A DNA stretch of 55,704 nt, from assembly GCA_036824465.1 (NCBI GenBank), contig DAITAC010000013.1, positions 1-55,704 of the forward strand, read 5' to 3'. The notes beneath the pieces were generated by a model, which was given only the letters and a program-made list of their open reading frames with translations, was not told the origin of the DNA and ran no database searches. Positions 24,686 to 35,441 of the stretch are shown piece after piece. Numbering within the stretch: the stretch's first letter is position 1; each line of letters begins with the position of its first letter. This stretch comes from JAKOQB01 sp036824465 (GTDB lineage Bacteria > Pseudomonadota > Gammaproteobacteria > Burkholderiales > Burkholderiaceae_F). Both the position numbers and the translations under genes were made by a program.

Positions 24686-24686
24686 A

Positions 24687-25316
24687 CTAACTCAACTCGA
24701 TCTCGCCGCGCGGCGAGCGGATGCGCGCCGTCAGCCGAATCGGGCCGGGCCGCAATTCGACTGCACCCGCCAGACGCAATGAGCGAAACATCGGCACGAT
24801 GCTGGTCGCGGCCGGGTGCGAAAGGTTCAGTTCAGCCAGTTCACAGCCGCTTTCCTGCATCGCGTCGCAGGGATGCGCTTCGCCTTCCCATTCGATCACC
24901 GCAGGCAGCACGCCGGAGAACTGAAGGCGGCCGTCAGCCGGCACGGTGATGCGCCACGCCAACTGGTCGCGCGACGCTGCAATCACCTCGCCCAGCTCGG
25001 GCACCTGAACCACCGCCTCGACGATGCTCGTCGTTGAGGCAACCCAGGTCAGAAGGAACGGTTGCTCCCGCGCACGGCGCTGCACGGCGGGGTTGTCGAG
25101 GTCGAACCAGCGGACACGCGTCGCGGTGGCGTCCGGATCGATCGCGATCAGTTCGAGATAGGTGCGCGGACCCAGTTTCAGCAGCCGGTTGTGCGTGCCC
25201 ATCAGCGCGTGCCTGCCACCCGACAGCGGCTCCACGTCGAATTGCCGCTTGACCCAGTCAGAGCCCTGGTCGAGATCACCGCACGCCACGACGAGATGAT
25301 CGATCTGGCTTCTCAT
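24687..25316 (-). CDS. VOC-family protein with glyoxalase-like domain
   Basis: A 209-residue protein beginning MRSQIDHLVVACGDLDQG, the usual first strand of the VOC/Glyoxalase_3 group. It continues with HALMGTHNRLLKLGPRTYLELIAI (about residues 36-59), in which the His and Glu are probable metal ligands. The later half (LAWRITVPADGRLQFSGVLP, then IEWEGEAHPCDAM) matches the same family. The substrate is unknown. The ATG at 25314-25316 lies just before argS on the other strand, so the two genes share an 86-base divergent promoter region. Confidence 0.83.
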   Translation of the reverse strand: MRSQIDHLVVACGDLDQGSDWVKRQFDVEPLSGGRHALMGTHNRLLKLGPRTYLELIAIDPDATATRVRWFDLDNPAVQRRAREQPFLLTWVASTTSIVEAVVQVPELGEVIAASRDQLAWRITVPADGRLQFSGVLPAVIEWEGEAHPCDAMQESGCELAELNLSHPAATSIVPMFRSLRLAGAVELRPGPIRLTARIRSPRGEIELS

Positions 25317-25402
25317 TGCGTGTGCAGTTTACGGCGCGCAACGCCGCGGCACGAGGAGGCGCGGGTAGAATCCGCGCCTCTGCTTCCTGCGTCAGCCCGC
25401 AC

Positions 25403-27139
25403 ATGCTTCCGCAACAACGGCAGGCGATCGTCGGTCTGATCCGCGACGCGCTCGCCGCCTTTGCCGCCCCCGAGATTCCGATCGAGCTGCAGCGCCCCAA
25501 GGTCGCGGCGCACGGCGATCTCGCGTGCTCGGTGGCCATGCAGCTGGCGAAGCTGCTGAAGCGCAACCCGCGCGAAGTTGCGCAGGCGATCGCCGACAAC
25601 CTGAGGCTGAATCCGAAAGCGAGCGGCCTGATCGATGCGGTCGAAATCGCCGGTCCCGGCTTCATCAACCTGCGCGTGTCCGCGGCTGCGAAGCAGGAGG
25701 CCGTGCACACGGTGCTGCGCGAGAAGCAGTGCTTCGGCACCTCAACGGCTGCGAGCGGCCAGAAGGTGATGGTTGAATTTGTCTCGGCCAACCCGACTGG
25801 ACCGCTGCATCTGGGACATGCGCGCCAGGCGGCGCTCGGTGATGCGCTCGCCAACCTGCTCGCCACACAGGGCTGGGACGTGACGCGCGAGTTTTACTAT
25901 AACGATGCCGGCGTGCAGATCGACACGCTGGCGCAGTCGGTGCAGGCGCGCGCGCGTGAACTGCGCGGCGAGGAGATCGATCCGGAATCGATCGGGTACC
26001 GCGGCGACTACATCATCGACATCGCACGCGACTTCCTCGACCGGAAGACGCAGACGGCGCGCGACGGCGCGCCGGTGCACGCCAGCGGCGATGTGAACGA
26101 CCTGGAGAACATTCGCCATTTCGCCGTCGCGTACCTGCGCCACGAACAGGACATGGACCTGGCCGCGTTCGGCGTGACGTTCGATCACTTCTATCTTGAA
26201 TCGTCGCTGTACAGCGACGGCAAGGTCGAGGCGGCGGTCAAGTCGATGATTGACTCCGGCATGACGTACGAGGCTGAGGGCGCACTGTGGCTGCGCACGA
26301 CCGAGATCAAGAACATCGCCGGTTTCGGCGGCCCGTCGTCAGACGACAAGGACCGCGTGATGCGCAAGTCGGACGGCGGTTACACCTACTTCGTTCCCGA
26401 CGTCGCCTATCACCTCACCAAGTTCGAGCGCGGCTTTGTCAAGGTGATCAACGTGCAGGGCAGCGATCACTACGGCACCGTGCCGCGCGTACGCGCGGGG
26501 CTGCGCGCAGCAGGCCAGGCGCTCGGCGTGCACGTGCCGCAAGGGTACCCCGACTACCTGCTGCACAAGATGGTGCGCGTGATGCGCGGCGGCGAAGAAG
26601 TGAAGATGTCCAAGCGCGCCGGTGAATACGTGACGCTGCGCGATCTGCTCGACTGGGTCGGGCGCGATGCAACGCGCTTCTTTCTCGCCTCGCGCAAGGC
26701 CGACACCGAGTTCGTGTTCGACGTGGACCTCGCGCTTTCGCAGAGCGAGGAGAATCCCGTTTACTACGTGCAGTACGCGCACGCACGCATCTGCAGCGTG
26801 CTGGCGCAGGCGGCGACGGCGGGGCTGGCAATCGATGAAGATCGCGCGCTGCATGTCAGCCTCGCGCCGTTGACGGGCGCGCGCGAGCAGGCCCTTCTGG
26901 CGCGTCTGGCCGACTATCCCGATCTGCTGGCGGAGGCCGCGCAGGAACTGGCCCCGCATCAGATTGCCTTCTACCTGAAGGATCTCGCGGCCGATTTTCA
27001 CGCCTTCTACAATGCGGAGCGCGTGCTGGTGGACGACGCGTCACAGCGCGACGCCCGGCTGGCGCTGCTGCTGGCCACGCGGCAGGTGCTGCGCAACGGA
27101 TTGGCCGTGATTGGTGTATCTGCGCCGGAGCGCATGTGA
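25403..27139 (+). CDS. argS: arginyl-tRNA synthetase
   Basis: A 578-residue class I synthetase that charges tRNA-Arg. The N-terminal additional domain (residues 1-100) is followed by FVSANPTGPLHLGHARQ with the HIGH-type HLGH near 132, FYYNDAGVQIDTL near 160, KMSKRAGEYVTLRDLL with the KMSKS-type loop near 400, and a C-terminal DALR helical domain ending LRNGLAVIGVSAPERM. ATG 25403 (MLPQQRQAIV) is the natural start; the open frame extends upstream without similarity. The stop overlaps the GTG start of the SPOR gene, the usual betaproteobacterial arrangement. Confidence 0.96.
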   Translation: MLPQQRQAIVGLIRDALAAFAAPEIPIELQRPKVAAHGDLACSVAMQLAKLLKRNPREVAQAIADNLRLNPKASGLIDAVEIAGPGFINLRVSAAAKQEAVHTVLREKQCFGTSTAASGQKVMVEFVSANPTGPLHLGHARQAALGDALANLLATQGWDVTREFYYNDAGVQIDTLAQSVQARARELRGEEIDPESIGYRGDYIIDIARDFLDRKTQTARDGAPVHASGDVNDLENIRHFAVAYLRHEQDMDLAAFGVTFDHFYLESSLYSDGKVEAAVKSMIDSGMTYEAEGALWLRTTEIKNIAGFGGPSSDDKDRVMRKSDGGYTYFVPDVAYHLTKFERGFVKVINVQGSDHYGTVPRVRAGLRAAGQALGVHVPQGYPDYLLHKMVRVMRGGEEVKMSKRAGEYVTLRDLLDWVGRDATRFFLASRKADTEFVFDVDLALSQSEENPVYYVQYAHARICSVLAQAATAGLAIDEDRALHVSLAPLTGAREQALLARLADYPDLLAEAAQELAPHQIAFYLKDLAADFHAFYNAERVLVDDASQRDARLALLLATRQVLRNGLAVIGVSAPERM

Positions 27140-27759
27140 CGGCTCCCGAAGGTATGGGTGAACAATTGAACTTCGAAGCTCCATCCAAGGTCAATCGATC
27201 GGTCGATCTGCTGCCGACTCTGATGCGGTATCACCGCGGCGGCACGCTGCTGGGATTCATCATCGGACTCGTGGTGGGACTGGCCGTCGCGGTTGCCGTG
27301 GCCGTCTATATCACCAACGCGCCCCTGCCGTTCGTGTCCAAGGTGCAGCGTCCGGGCGCAAACGTCACCCCGACGCCGGGCGCAACGCTTCCCGATCCGA
27401 ACAAATCGCTGTATGGCACGACCAAGAGCGAGTCTGTGCCTGCACCATCAACCGCCGCGGCGCCGCCCACTGCCGAGACACCCGTCGATAAAGGGCCAAC
27501 GAAAGCTGACGCCCCGGCCGAGGGCGGCACGCGTTTTCTGTTACAGGCTGGCGCGTTCAAGTCGCCTGAGGAGGCCGACGCGATGCGCGCGCGGCTGGCG
27601 CTGTTGGGACTGGATGCGCGGATCTTCCCGATCGAGCAAGGCCGCCAGACGCTTTACCGCGTGCGCCTCGGTCCCTACGGCCAACTGGACGAAATCAACC
27701 GCACGCGCAAACTCCTGGCGGAAAACAGCATTGAAGCCCAGGTCGTGCGACTTAAATAG
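27136..27759 (+). CDS. SPOR-domain membrane protein (FtsN-like)
   Basis: A 207-residue bitopic inner-membrane protein. Order: a cytoplasmic N-terminus; one helix (LLGFIIGLVVGLAVAVAVAV, about residues 39-58); a Pro/Ala/Thr-rich periplasmic linker; and a SPOR domain from about 133 to the end (FLLQAGAFKSPEEADAMRAR ... LYRVRLGPYGQLDEINRTR). SPOR domains bind glycan strands stripped of stem peptides at the division septum, so a role in cell division is likely. GTG 27136 overlaps the argS stop (GTGA); an ATG at 27154 is a possible alternative. This argS-SPOR-dsbA order is common in Burkholderiales. Confidence 0.9.
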   Translation: MTAPEGMGEQLNFEAPSKVNRSVDLLPTLMRYHRGGTLLGFIIGLVVGLAVAVAVAVYITNAPLPFVSKVQRPGANVTPTPGATLPDPNKSLYGTTKSESVPAPSTAAAPPTAETPVDKGPTKADAPAEGGTRFLLQAGAFKSPEEADAMRARLALLGLDARIFPIEQGRQTLYRVRLGPYGQLDEINRTRKLLAENSIEAQVVRLK

Positions 27760-27834
27760 CCTTCCGCGCCTGTCAGCGAACTTCATCGCGACGGCGTTAT
27801 CCAACCCGACATATCTTCTCGCTGGAGAAATGAA

Positions 27835-28497
27835 ATGAGTGTGAGCTTTGGGCGGCGTGGGTTACTCGTCGCAATTGCGGCCCTGCCTTCACTGGCGCGG
27901 GCACAGGCGGGCAGCAAGAAGCCTGCGGCGGGCACCGACTACATAGAACTGCGCCCGCCGCAACCAACGGAAAGCGCGGCCAAGATCGAAGTGATGGAGT
28001 TCTTCTGGTACGGCTGCCCGCACTGCGCTTCGTTCGAGCCAGATCTGAATGCGTGGCGCAAGCGCCTATCGGCCGATGTGGTCTATCGACGCAACCCGGT
28101 CGCCTTCAACGATGCACAGACGCCGCACAGCCGCATTTATTACGCGCTCGAAGCGCTGGGAAAGACCGACGCACTTCACTCGCGCGTGTTTGCCGAGATT
28201 GTCGGCAATCGCAAGCCACTGCTCAAGCCGGACGACATCGCGGACTTCATGGCCGGCAATGGCATCGACCGCAAGCAATGGCTCGACACCTTCAACTCCT
28301 TCACAGTCGCGACGCGGGCATCACGCGCGGCGCAGGTCTGGCGCGCCTACAAGGTCGACGGCACGCCGACCGTTGGCATCGATGGCCGCTTCACCACCTC
28401 TCCCTCGCAGGCCAACGGCCGCGCCGAGTGCATCCGCGTGATGGACTTTCTGATCGACCGTGTCCGTGCAGAAAAGGGCGCGGCGGCGAAGAAATAA
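27835..28497 (+). CDS. dsbA: thiol:disulfide interchange protein DsbA
   Basis: A 220-residue periplasmic oxidase that introduces disulfides into exported proteins. The signal segment GRRGLLVAIAALPSLARAQA is followed by the thioredoxin-like domain with the active site CPHC in FWYGCPHCASFEPDL near residue 60, the helical insert, and the cis-proline loop GTPTVGIDGRF near 179. ATG 27835 has GGAG 7 bases upstream. DsbB, its usual partner, is not in the window. A strong intrinsic terminator follows directly. Confidence 0.95.
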   Translation: MSVSFGRRGLLVAIAALPSLARAQAGSKKPAAGTDYIELRPPQPTESAAKIEVMEFFWYGCPHCASFEPDLNAWRKRLSADVVYRRNPVAFNDAQTPHSRIYYALEALGKTDALHSRVFAEIVGNRKPLLKPDDIADFMAGNGIDRKQWLDTFNSFTVATRASRAAQVWRAYKVDGTPTVGIDGRFTTSPSQANGRAECIRVMDFLIDRVRAEKGAAAKK

Positions 28498-28519
28498 CGC
28501 GGCCGCGAGTTTCCATCGA

Positions 28520-28549
28520 ACGGCCCGCAAATGCGGGCCGTTTCTTTTT
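28520..28549 (+). terminator. intrinsic terminator after dsbA
   Basis: ACGGCCCGC (28520-28528) pairs perfectly with GCGGGCCGT (28533-28541) around the loop AAAT, followed by TTTCTTTTT (28541-28549). This is a textbook rho-independent terminator 22 bases after the dsbA stop and closes the argS-SPOR-dsbA transcript. Confidence 0.92.
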
Positions 28550-28590
28550 CGGCATCAATCGCATCGTCCCGCGTGCGTAAACTTTGGCCG

Positions 28591-29364
28591 ATGTCGTTCA
28601 ATGTCTTCATCACCGGCGCCTCCAGCGGCATTGGCGCCGCGCTGGCAGCCGAGTTCGCCCGCCGCGGCGCAACGGTTGGACTCGTCGCGCGCCGCATGGA
28701 CGCGCTCGATGCGCTCATTGCGACGCTGCCCGGCCGGAACTTCGCCTACGCGGCCGACGTCACCGACAAGGACGCGCTGATCACTGCCGCGCAGACCTTC
28801 GAGAACGACGCTGGGGGCGCGGACATCGTGGTTGCCAACGCCGGCATCTCGGTTGGCGTGCTGACCGAGCACTACGAGGATCTCGAGGCGTTCAAGCAGG
28901 TGTTCGACACCAATGTGCTGGCGGTGGCTCACACGTTCCATCCGTTCATCGCGAAGATGCGAGGCCACGGGCGCGGCAGGCTGGTCGGTATCGCCAGCGT
29001 CGCCGGCATTCGCGGCCTGCCGGGCTCGGAGGCGTACTGCGCATCGAAGGCGGCGACGATCAGCTACTGCGAAAGCCTGCGCGTCGAGCTGAAGCGTTTC
29101 GGCGTCCACGTGGTCACGATCGTGCCGGGCTTCGTCCGCACACCGCTGACGGCAAAGAATCCGTACCGCATGCCGTTCCTGATGGAACCCGATGCATTCG
29201 CGCGCGCCGCGGTCGATGCGATCCTTCAAGGCGTCAGCTACCGCGTGATTCCATGGCAGATGGGCGCGGTCGCCAAGCTGCTGCGCCTGCTGCCGAACTG
29301 GGCATTCGACAAACTGATGTCGAACCGCCCGTACAAACCGCGCAAGACCGAACCGAGACTGTGA
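28591..29364 (+). CDS. SDR-family oxidoreductase downstream of dsbA
   Basis: A 257-residue short-chain dehydrogenase. It has TGASSGIGAALAAEF (residues 8-22), NAGIS near 87, a catalytic serine in IASVAGI near 136, and YCASKAATISYCESLRVEL near 149. The ARRMD after the second strand suggests NADPH. The C-terminus (VAKLLRLLPNWAFDKLM) resembles the amphipathic end of the SDR in the lipid cluster, and the two proteins share an overall pattern. ATG 28591 lies after the dsbA terminator, so it needs its own promoter, and its end overlaps the BtuF-like gene by four bases. Confidence 0.9.
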   Translation: MSFNVFITGASSGIGAALAAEFARRGATVGLVARRMDALDALIATLPGRNFAYAADVTDKDALITAAQTFENDAGGADIVVANAGISVGVLTEHYEDLEAFKQVFDTNVLAVAHTFHPFIAKMRGHGRGRLVGIASVAGIRGLPGSEAYCASKAATISYCESLRVELKRFGVHVVTIVPGFVRTPLTAKNPYRMPFLMEPDAFARAAVDAILQGVSYRVIPWQMGAVAKLLRLLPNWAFDKLMSNRPYKPRKTEPRL

Positions 29365-30164
29365 TCCGGGTCGACGCGATCGGGCAGGAGCACACCCGGG
29401 CCGCGCCGGGATTTCGCATCGTCTCGCTGGTGCCATCGATCACCGAACTGCTGCTTGACCTCGGCCTGCGTGCCCAGGTCGTCGGACGCACCGGGTTCTG
29501 CATCCATCCGCGCGACCTCGTGCGCGACATCCAGAAGGTCGGCGGCACCAAGGACGTGAACGTCCAGCGCGTGCGCGCGTTGCGGCCTTCGCACGTGATC
29601 GTCAATGTCGACGAGAACGAACTGCCGACCGTCGAGGCGCTGCGCGCGTTCGTGCCGCACGTTGTCGTGACGCACCCGCAGGCGCCGGAAGACAATCTCG
29701 CGCTCTATCGCCTGATGGGCGGACTGTTCGAACGTGAAGACTCCGCCGAAGCGCTGTGCACGAGGCTGCAACATGAACTGGACGAATGTCGCGCAATCGA
29801 CTGGCCGCGCGAGCGCGTGCTGTACCTGATCTGGCGCGACCCGTGGATGACGATCGCCGCCGACACGTACATCGCGCGCACGCTCGCGCTCGTGGGCTGG
29901 GACGTATTACATGGACCCGGCGGTGAATGTGGGGCGGCGCGTTATCCGACGATTCCGGACCTTGACTTCGCTATTGCAGAGGTTGACCGCATTCTTCTTT
30001 CTTCGGAACCGTTCATGTTCCGGCTACCGCAAGTCGCCGAACTACGCGCGCGATTCCCCGACAAGTCGGTCGAACTGATCGACGGCGAGATAACGAGCTG
30101 GTACGGGTCGCGTGCGATTCAGGGACTGAAGCACCTGCGCGAGCAGCGCACAGCGCTTCGCTAA
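29361..30164 (+). CDS. cobalamin/metal-chelate-binding (BtuF-like) protein without signal peptide
   Basis: A 267-residue protein of the helical-backbone substrate-binding family (BtuF/FhuD type). Characteristic parts are RIVSLVPSITELLLDLGLR near residue 19, VGRTGFCIHP near 41, VGGTKDVNVQRVRALRPSHV near 59, and AARYPTIPDLDFAIAEVDRI near 194. Normally such proteins are periplasmic ABC-importer partners for B12 or siderophores, but this one starts at GTG 29361 inside the SDR stop (GTGA) and shows no signal peptide. It may act in the cytoplasm as a corrinoid-binding or handling protein. A B12-dependent regulator lies about 15 kb away; a link is speculative. Confidence 0.82.
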   Translation: MIRVDAIGQEHTRAAPGFRIVSLVPSITELLLDLGLRAQVVGRTGFCIHPRDLVRDIQKVGGTKDVNVQRVRALRPSHVIVNVDENELPTVEALRAFVPHVVVTHPQAPEDNLALYRLMGGLFEREDSAEALCTRLQHELDECRAIDWPRERVLYLIWRDPWMTIAADTYIARTLALVGWDVLHGPGGECGAARYPTIPDLDFAIAEVDRILLSSEPFMFRLPQVAELRARFPDKSVELIDGEITSWYGSRAIQGLKHLREQRTALR

Positions 30165-30188
30165 TCGTTATTCCGCACGCCGACCGCA

Positions 30189-30208
30189 GGCGACCCACTT
30201 GGGTCGCC
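30189..30208. terminator. bidirectional hairpin between convergent genes
   Basis: GGCGACCC pairs perfectly with GGGTCGCC around the loop ACTT, in the 60-base space between the BtuF-like gene and the cytochrome lipoprotein gene, which point at each other. No T run follows on either side, so it may need another factor, or only protect RNA ends. Confidence 0.5.
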
Positions 30209-30224
30209 CGCAGGGCGCGCAGCC

Positions 30225-32321
<2,097 letters not shown>

Positions 32322-32645
32322 CAGGGTTCCTCTCTTCCGGACGAAATTGGGAAAGTTCGCCCAGATTATGCAATTTCGACTGTAATTTGGGTCCCAAAAC
32401 CTAAGTATGGGACCCGTGTCCAGGTTCAGCCGTTTGCCGGAGATGTGCGATCGCTATCCCGGCCGATGACGGGCCCTGTGGTTGATTGGGCGAAAAAGAG
32501 GGTCGAGGGATGCGACTGTGGACGAACGACGCAATCAGGCTTCCGACGCCGTCGCTCGAACGGGATAACCACCGCCGCGAACACCGCGTCGATCGAGGCG
32601 CGTCACTGCCGGGCGCGAGCGGCTAAAGGCGAAGCTGAATCGCGG
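32322..32645. other. non-coding region upstream of the cytochrome lipoprotein gene
   Basis: 324 bases without a convincing gene, between the leftward lipoprotein gene start and the metC stop. It holds an inverted repeat GGGTCCCA (32389-32396) / TGGGACCC (32408-32415) with 11 bases between, about 70 bases upstream of the lipoprotein start in an AT-richer stretch. That could be an operator or a hairpin. The rest (32430-32640) is GC-rich and shows nothing I recognise. Confidence 0.55.
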
Positions 32646-33821
32646 CTACGCGCCTGCGCGCAGCCTTGCGAAGCCTGCGACCAGATCCTGGATCAGATCG
32701 TCGGCGTCTTCCAGGCCCGCCGCGATCCGAAACAGATGTCCCTTGTAAGGGAGCGGCACAGCGGTGCGCTCGGGCGAGATCGGAATCAGCAGGCTCTCGA
32801 AGCCGCCCCATGAATAGCCGCGGCCGAACAACTGCAGGCCGTCGATCAGCGCGTGAAATGCAGCCTCGCTCGGTCCTGGTTTGAGCACGACACCGAACAG
32901 TCCCGACGCGCCGCTCATGTCGCGCTTCCACAGCGCGTACCCCGGGTCATCCGGCGCGGCAGGAAAGAGGATTCTTTCGACCTCGGGCTGTTGCTTGAGC
33001 CAGGCGATCAACCGCTCGGCATTGGCGCGATGCTGCGCGAGCCGCGCCGACATCGAGCGCAGTCCGCGCAGCGCCAGGTAGCAGTCGTCGGGGCTGGTGG
33101 TCAGGCCGTAGTGGTGAATCGTCTCGCGCATGCGCGGCCAGGCGCGCTCGTTGCACGTAACCGTACCCATCAACAAATCGGAATGGCCGCCGATGTACTT
33201 GGTCGCCGCGTGCACCGAAACATCGACACCGAGCTTCAGCGGCTGGAAGTACAGCGGCGTGGCCCAGGTATTGTCGATCACGCTGATCGCATCGTGTGCA
33301 CGGGCAATTTTCGCCAGCAGCGGCACGTCCTGCATCTCGAAGGTCAATGAGCCCGGCGATTCGAGAAACAGCACGCGCGTGGTCGGCATGAATAGCCGCT
33401 CAAGCTCGGCACCAATGCACGGGTCGTAGAACGTGGTCGTGACACCGTAACGCACCAGTGTGTCGCGGCAAAACCGGCGCGTCGGCCAGTAAACCGAGTC
33501 GGGCACCAGCACGTGATCGCCTTGTTTGACGTAAGCGAGGACTGCCACCGCGCATGCGGTCAACCCGGACGGCATCGCCCACGAGCGATGGCCGCCTTCG
33601 AGCTCGGTCAGCGCGTCATAAAAGGCCTGGTGCGTCGGTGTGCCATAAATCCCGTAGGCGACCGGCCCATCGTCGTCGCCTGCATTGCGGCGGCGCACGC
33701 GCTCGCGCATGTCGGCCACCGTATCGTGCAGCACGGTCGAGCCGCGCGTCAGCGGCGGGTTGACGAAGTCGAACGTCTCGCGGTCGCGCCCGAGCGTGAC
33801 CAGCCGGGTGTCCTTTTTCAT
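32646..33821 (-). CDS. metC: cystathionine beta-lyase
   Basis: A 391-residue PLP enzyme of the Cys/Met metabolism family; MetC cleaves cystathionine to homocysteine, pyruvate and ammonia. Family marks include FVNPPLTRGSTVLHDTVADM near residue 19, YGIYGTPTHQAFYDALTELEGG near 55, the PLP-lysine motif VHAATKYIGGHSDLLMG near 198 and HHYGLTTSPDDCYLALRGL near 234. Relatives include cystathionine gamma-lyase and synthase; MetC is the best fit by these motifs. ATG 33821 overlaps the stop of the MBL-fold gene upstream (ATGA), so the two are co-transcribed. Confidence 0.88.
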   Translation of the reverse strand: MKKDTRLVTLGRDRETFDFVNPPLTRGSTVLHDTVADMRERVRRRNAGDDDGPVAYGIYGTPTHQAFYDALTELEGGHRSWAMPSGLTACAVAVLAYVKQGDHVLVPDSVYWPTRRFCRDTLVRYGVTTTFYDPCIGAELERLFMPTTRVLFLESPGSLTFEMQDVPLLAKIARAHDAISVIDNTWATPLYFQPLKLGVDVSVHAATKYIGGHSDLLMGTVTCNERAWPRMRETIHHYGLTTSPDDCYLALRGLRSMSARLAQHRANAERLIAWLKQQPEVERILFPAAPDDPGYALWKRDMSGASGLFGVVLKPGPSEAAFHALIDGLQLFGRGYSWGGFESLLIPISPERTAVPLPYKGHLFRIAAGLEDADDLIQDLVAGFARLRAGA

Positions 33822-34897
33822 GTCGCCTGAAAGATGTAGACGCCGTCGGCGCGCATCGCCCGCGTCAGCCGCCCTTCGTACCACAGCGCATGCAGATGCG
33901 CGAGCGATTCGCCGAGCGCGAACGTGAGCTGATGCAGGTCGAGTTCGCGCTTGAACAGGACCGGCACGATGTCGGTTGCGGTGCGCGGCGCGCTGCATGC
34001 CTCCAGCACTTCATCCAGGCGCGCCTGATGATGCAGGTGCTGCTGCAACACGCGTCGATGCAGCCCGAGAAACGGCTTGCCATGCGACGGCAGCACGAGC
34101 GTGTCGGCCGGCAGCAGCAGGTAATGATCGAGCGAGCGCAGGTAACGCGGCAGCGGATCGCCGTCCGGCTCGATGTCAAACACGCTGACGTTGGTCGATA
34201 TGCGCGGCAGCACCATGTCGCCCGAAATCAGCAGTTTGTCTTGCGCGCAGAACAGCGACGCGTGCTCGGGTGCGTGACCGTAGCCGATGATGACGCGGAA
34301 CACGCGCTTGGCGCCGCGCGGGCCGATCGCGATCTCTTCTTCGTTCCAAATGCGCCGGTAGCTGGTCGGCAAGGCGGGCACGAGCTTGGGATAGTGGCCG
34401 CCGCCGCGCGCGCGCACGTTGGCGAGGGAGGCTGGGTCGCTCAGTCCGTTGCGCTGAAAGTGCGCCGCGGCCGATTCCCCGCTGGTGTCGTCCGTGCCCA
34501 TCGCAAGATAACGGCCGACTGAGTATTCGGTCGCGGTCATCCACAGTGGCGCCGTCCAGCGCTGCCGGTTCCCTCCCCGCGTCAGCCACCAGGCCAAGCC
34601 GACGTGATCGGGATGAAAATGCGTGCTGATCACGCGCAGCAGCGGGCGACGGTCGAACGCCGTGTCGAATATCTGCTCCCACGCCGCTTTCGTTTCATCG
34701 GACGTGATGCCGCAGTCGATGATCGTCCAGCCGCGCCGGCCCTCGATCTCGTCGTCGCACAGCCACAGGTTGATGTGGTCCAGGGCAAATGGCAGTCGCA
34801 TGCGCACCCAGTGCAGGCCCGGGCGAAGCGTTACGACCGAACCGAGCGCCGGAACGTCGGCCCACGGATAGGTGAGTTCGCTTTCGTTGGGGTTCAC
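33818..34897 (-). CDS. MBL-fold metallo-hydrolase
   Basis: A 359-residue metallo-beta-lactamase-fold protein. The metal-binding motif HFHPDH (THFHPDHVGLAWW) is near residue 112, with further ligands in GYGHAPEHASLF near 228 and ISGDMVLPRIS near 249, and LPSHGKPF near 293. This type binds two zinc or iron ions. It belongs to a subgroup often annotated as hydroxyacylglutathione-hydrolase-like, and a C-terminal helical part with KRELDLHQLTFALGESLAHL follows the catalytic domain. The start is most likely GTG 34897 (VNPNESELTYPW). It is divergent from the LiuR-type regulator and shares its operator region. Confidence 0.84.
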   Translation of the reverse strand: MNPNESELTYPWADVPALGSVVTLRPGLHWVRMRLPFALDHINLWLCDDEIEGRRGWTIIDCGITSDETKAAWEQIFDTAFDRRPLLRVISTHFHPDHVGLAWWLTRGGNRQRWTAPLWMTATEYSVGRYLAMGTDDTSGESAAAHFQRNGLSDPASLANVRARGGGHYPKLVPALPTSYRRIWNEEEIAIGPRGAKRVFRVIIGYGHAPEHASLFCAQDKLLISGDMVLPRISTNVSVFDIEPDGDPLPRYLRSLDHYLLLPADTLVLPSHGKPFLGLHRRVLQQHLHHQARLDEVLEACSAPRTATDIVPVLFKRELDLHQLTFALGESLAHLHALWYEGRLTRAMRADGVYIFQAT

Positions 34898-34941
34898 AGG
34901 AGCGGAAGTTGAGTGGCTTGACGGTTTGGTTTGACGCCGCG

Positions 34942-34961
34942 ACTTGACGTTCGCGTCAAGT
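34942..34961. promoter_or_regulatory. LiuR-type operator in the MBL/regulator divergent region
   Basis: ACTTGACGTTCGCGTCAAGT has two perfect 8-base arms (ACTTGACG / CGTCAAGT) around TTCG. It lies between the divergent MBL-metC and MerR genes, 36 bases before the regulator start. It shares the TTGACG-T...CGTCAA core with the palindrome at 44986-45003 upstream of the isovaleryl-CoA dehydrogenase operon, and that core is the known shape of LiuR sites in proteobacteria. Confidence 0.78.
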
Positions 34962-34997
34962 GCGTCGATTCTACGCGGCGGAATGTCTTGATCGCCG

Positions 34998-35420
34998 ATG
35001 CCCACAACCCGACCCGACCCCAAGCCGGAAAGAGATGCCGGCACCTTCACGATCACCGATCTGGCGCGCGAGTTCGATATCACGCCGCGCGCGATCCGCT
35101 TCTACGAAGACCACGGCATTCTCGCGCCCGTGCGCGCCGGCGCCTCGGGCCTGAAGCGCGTGTATTCGGCACGCGACCGCACCCGCCTGAAGCTGACACT
35201 GCGCGGCAAGCGGCTCGGGCTGACGCTGGCGCAGGTGCGCGAGTTGATCGATATGTACGAGTCGCCAAAAGATGCGGGCGCGCAGGCGAAGCGATTCCTG
35301 TCCGTGCTGACCCAGCATCGCGCAGCGCTCGAACAGCAGCGTGAGGACATCGAAGTGACGCTGTCCGAAATCGAGCGGCACGAAGCCGAGTGCCGGCGCA
35401 TCCTGACTCGAAAACCCTGA
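34998..35420 (+). CDS. liuR: MerR-family regulator, LiuR-like
   Basis: A 140-residue MerR-type protein. LiuR controls branched-chain amino acid (isovalerate/leucine) and fatty-acid breakdown genes in many beta- and gammaproteobacteria. The winged helix covers about residues 18-86 (TITDLAREFDITPRAIRFYED ... LKRVYSARDRTRLKLTLRGKRLG), then a long dimerisation helix to the end. It lacks the metal-binding cysteines of classical MerR and ends CRRILTRKP. The gene name rests on size, family and two matching operators, one upstream of itself and one upstream of the isovaleryl-CoA dehydrogenase operon. Confidence 0.8.
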   Translation: MPTTRPDPKPERDAGTFTITDLAREFDITPRAIRFYEDHGILAPVRAGASGLKRVYSARDRTRLKLTLRGKRLGLTLAQVRELIDMYESPKDAGAQAKRFLSVLTQHRAALEQQREDIEVTLSEIERHEAECRRILTRKP

Positions 35421-35441
35421 CGTTCAACCTGGGGCACAACA

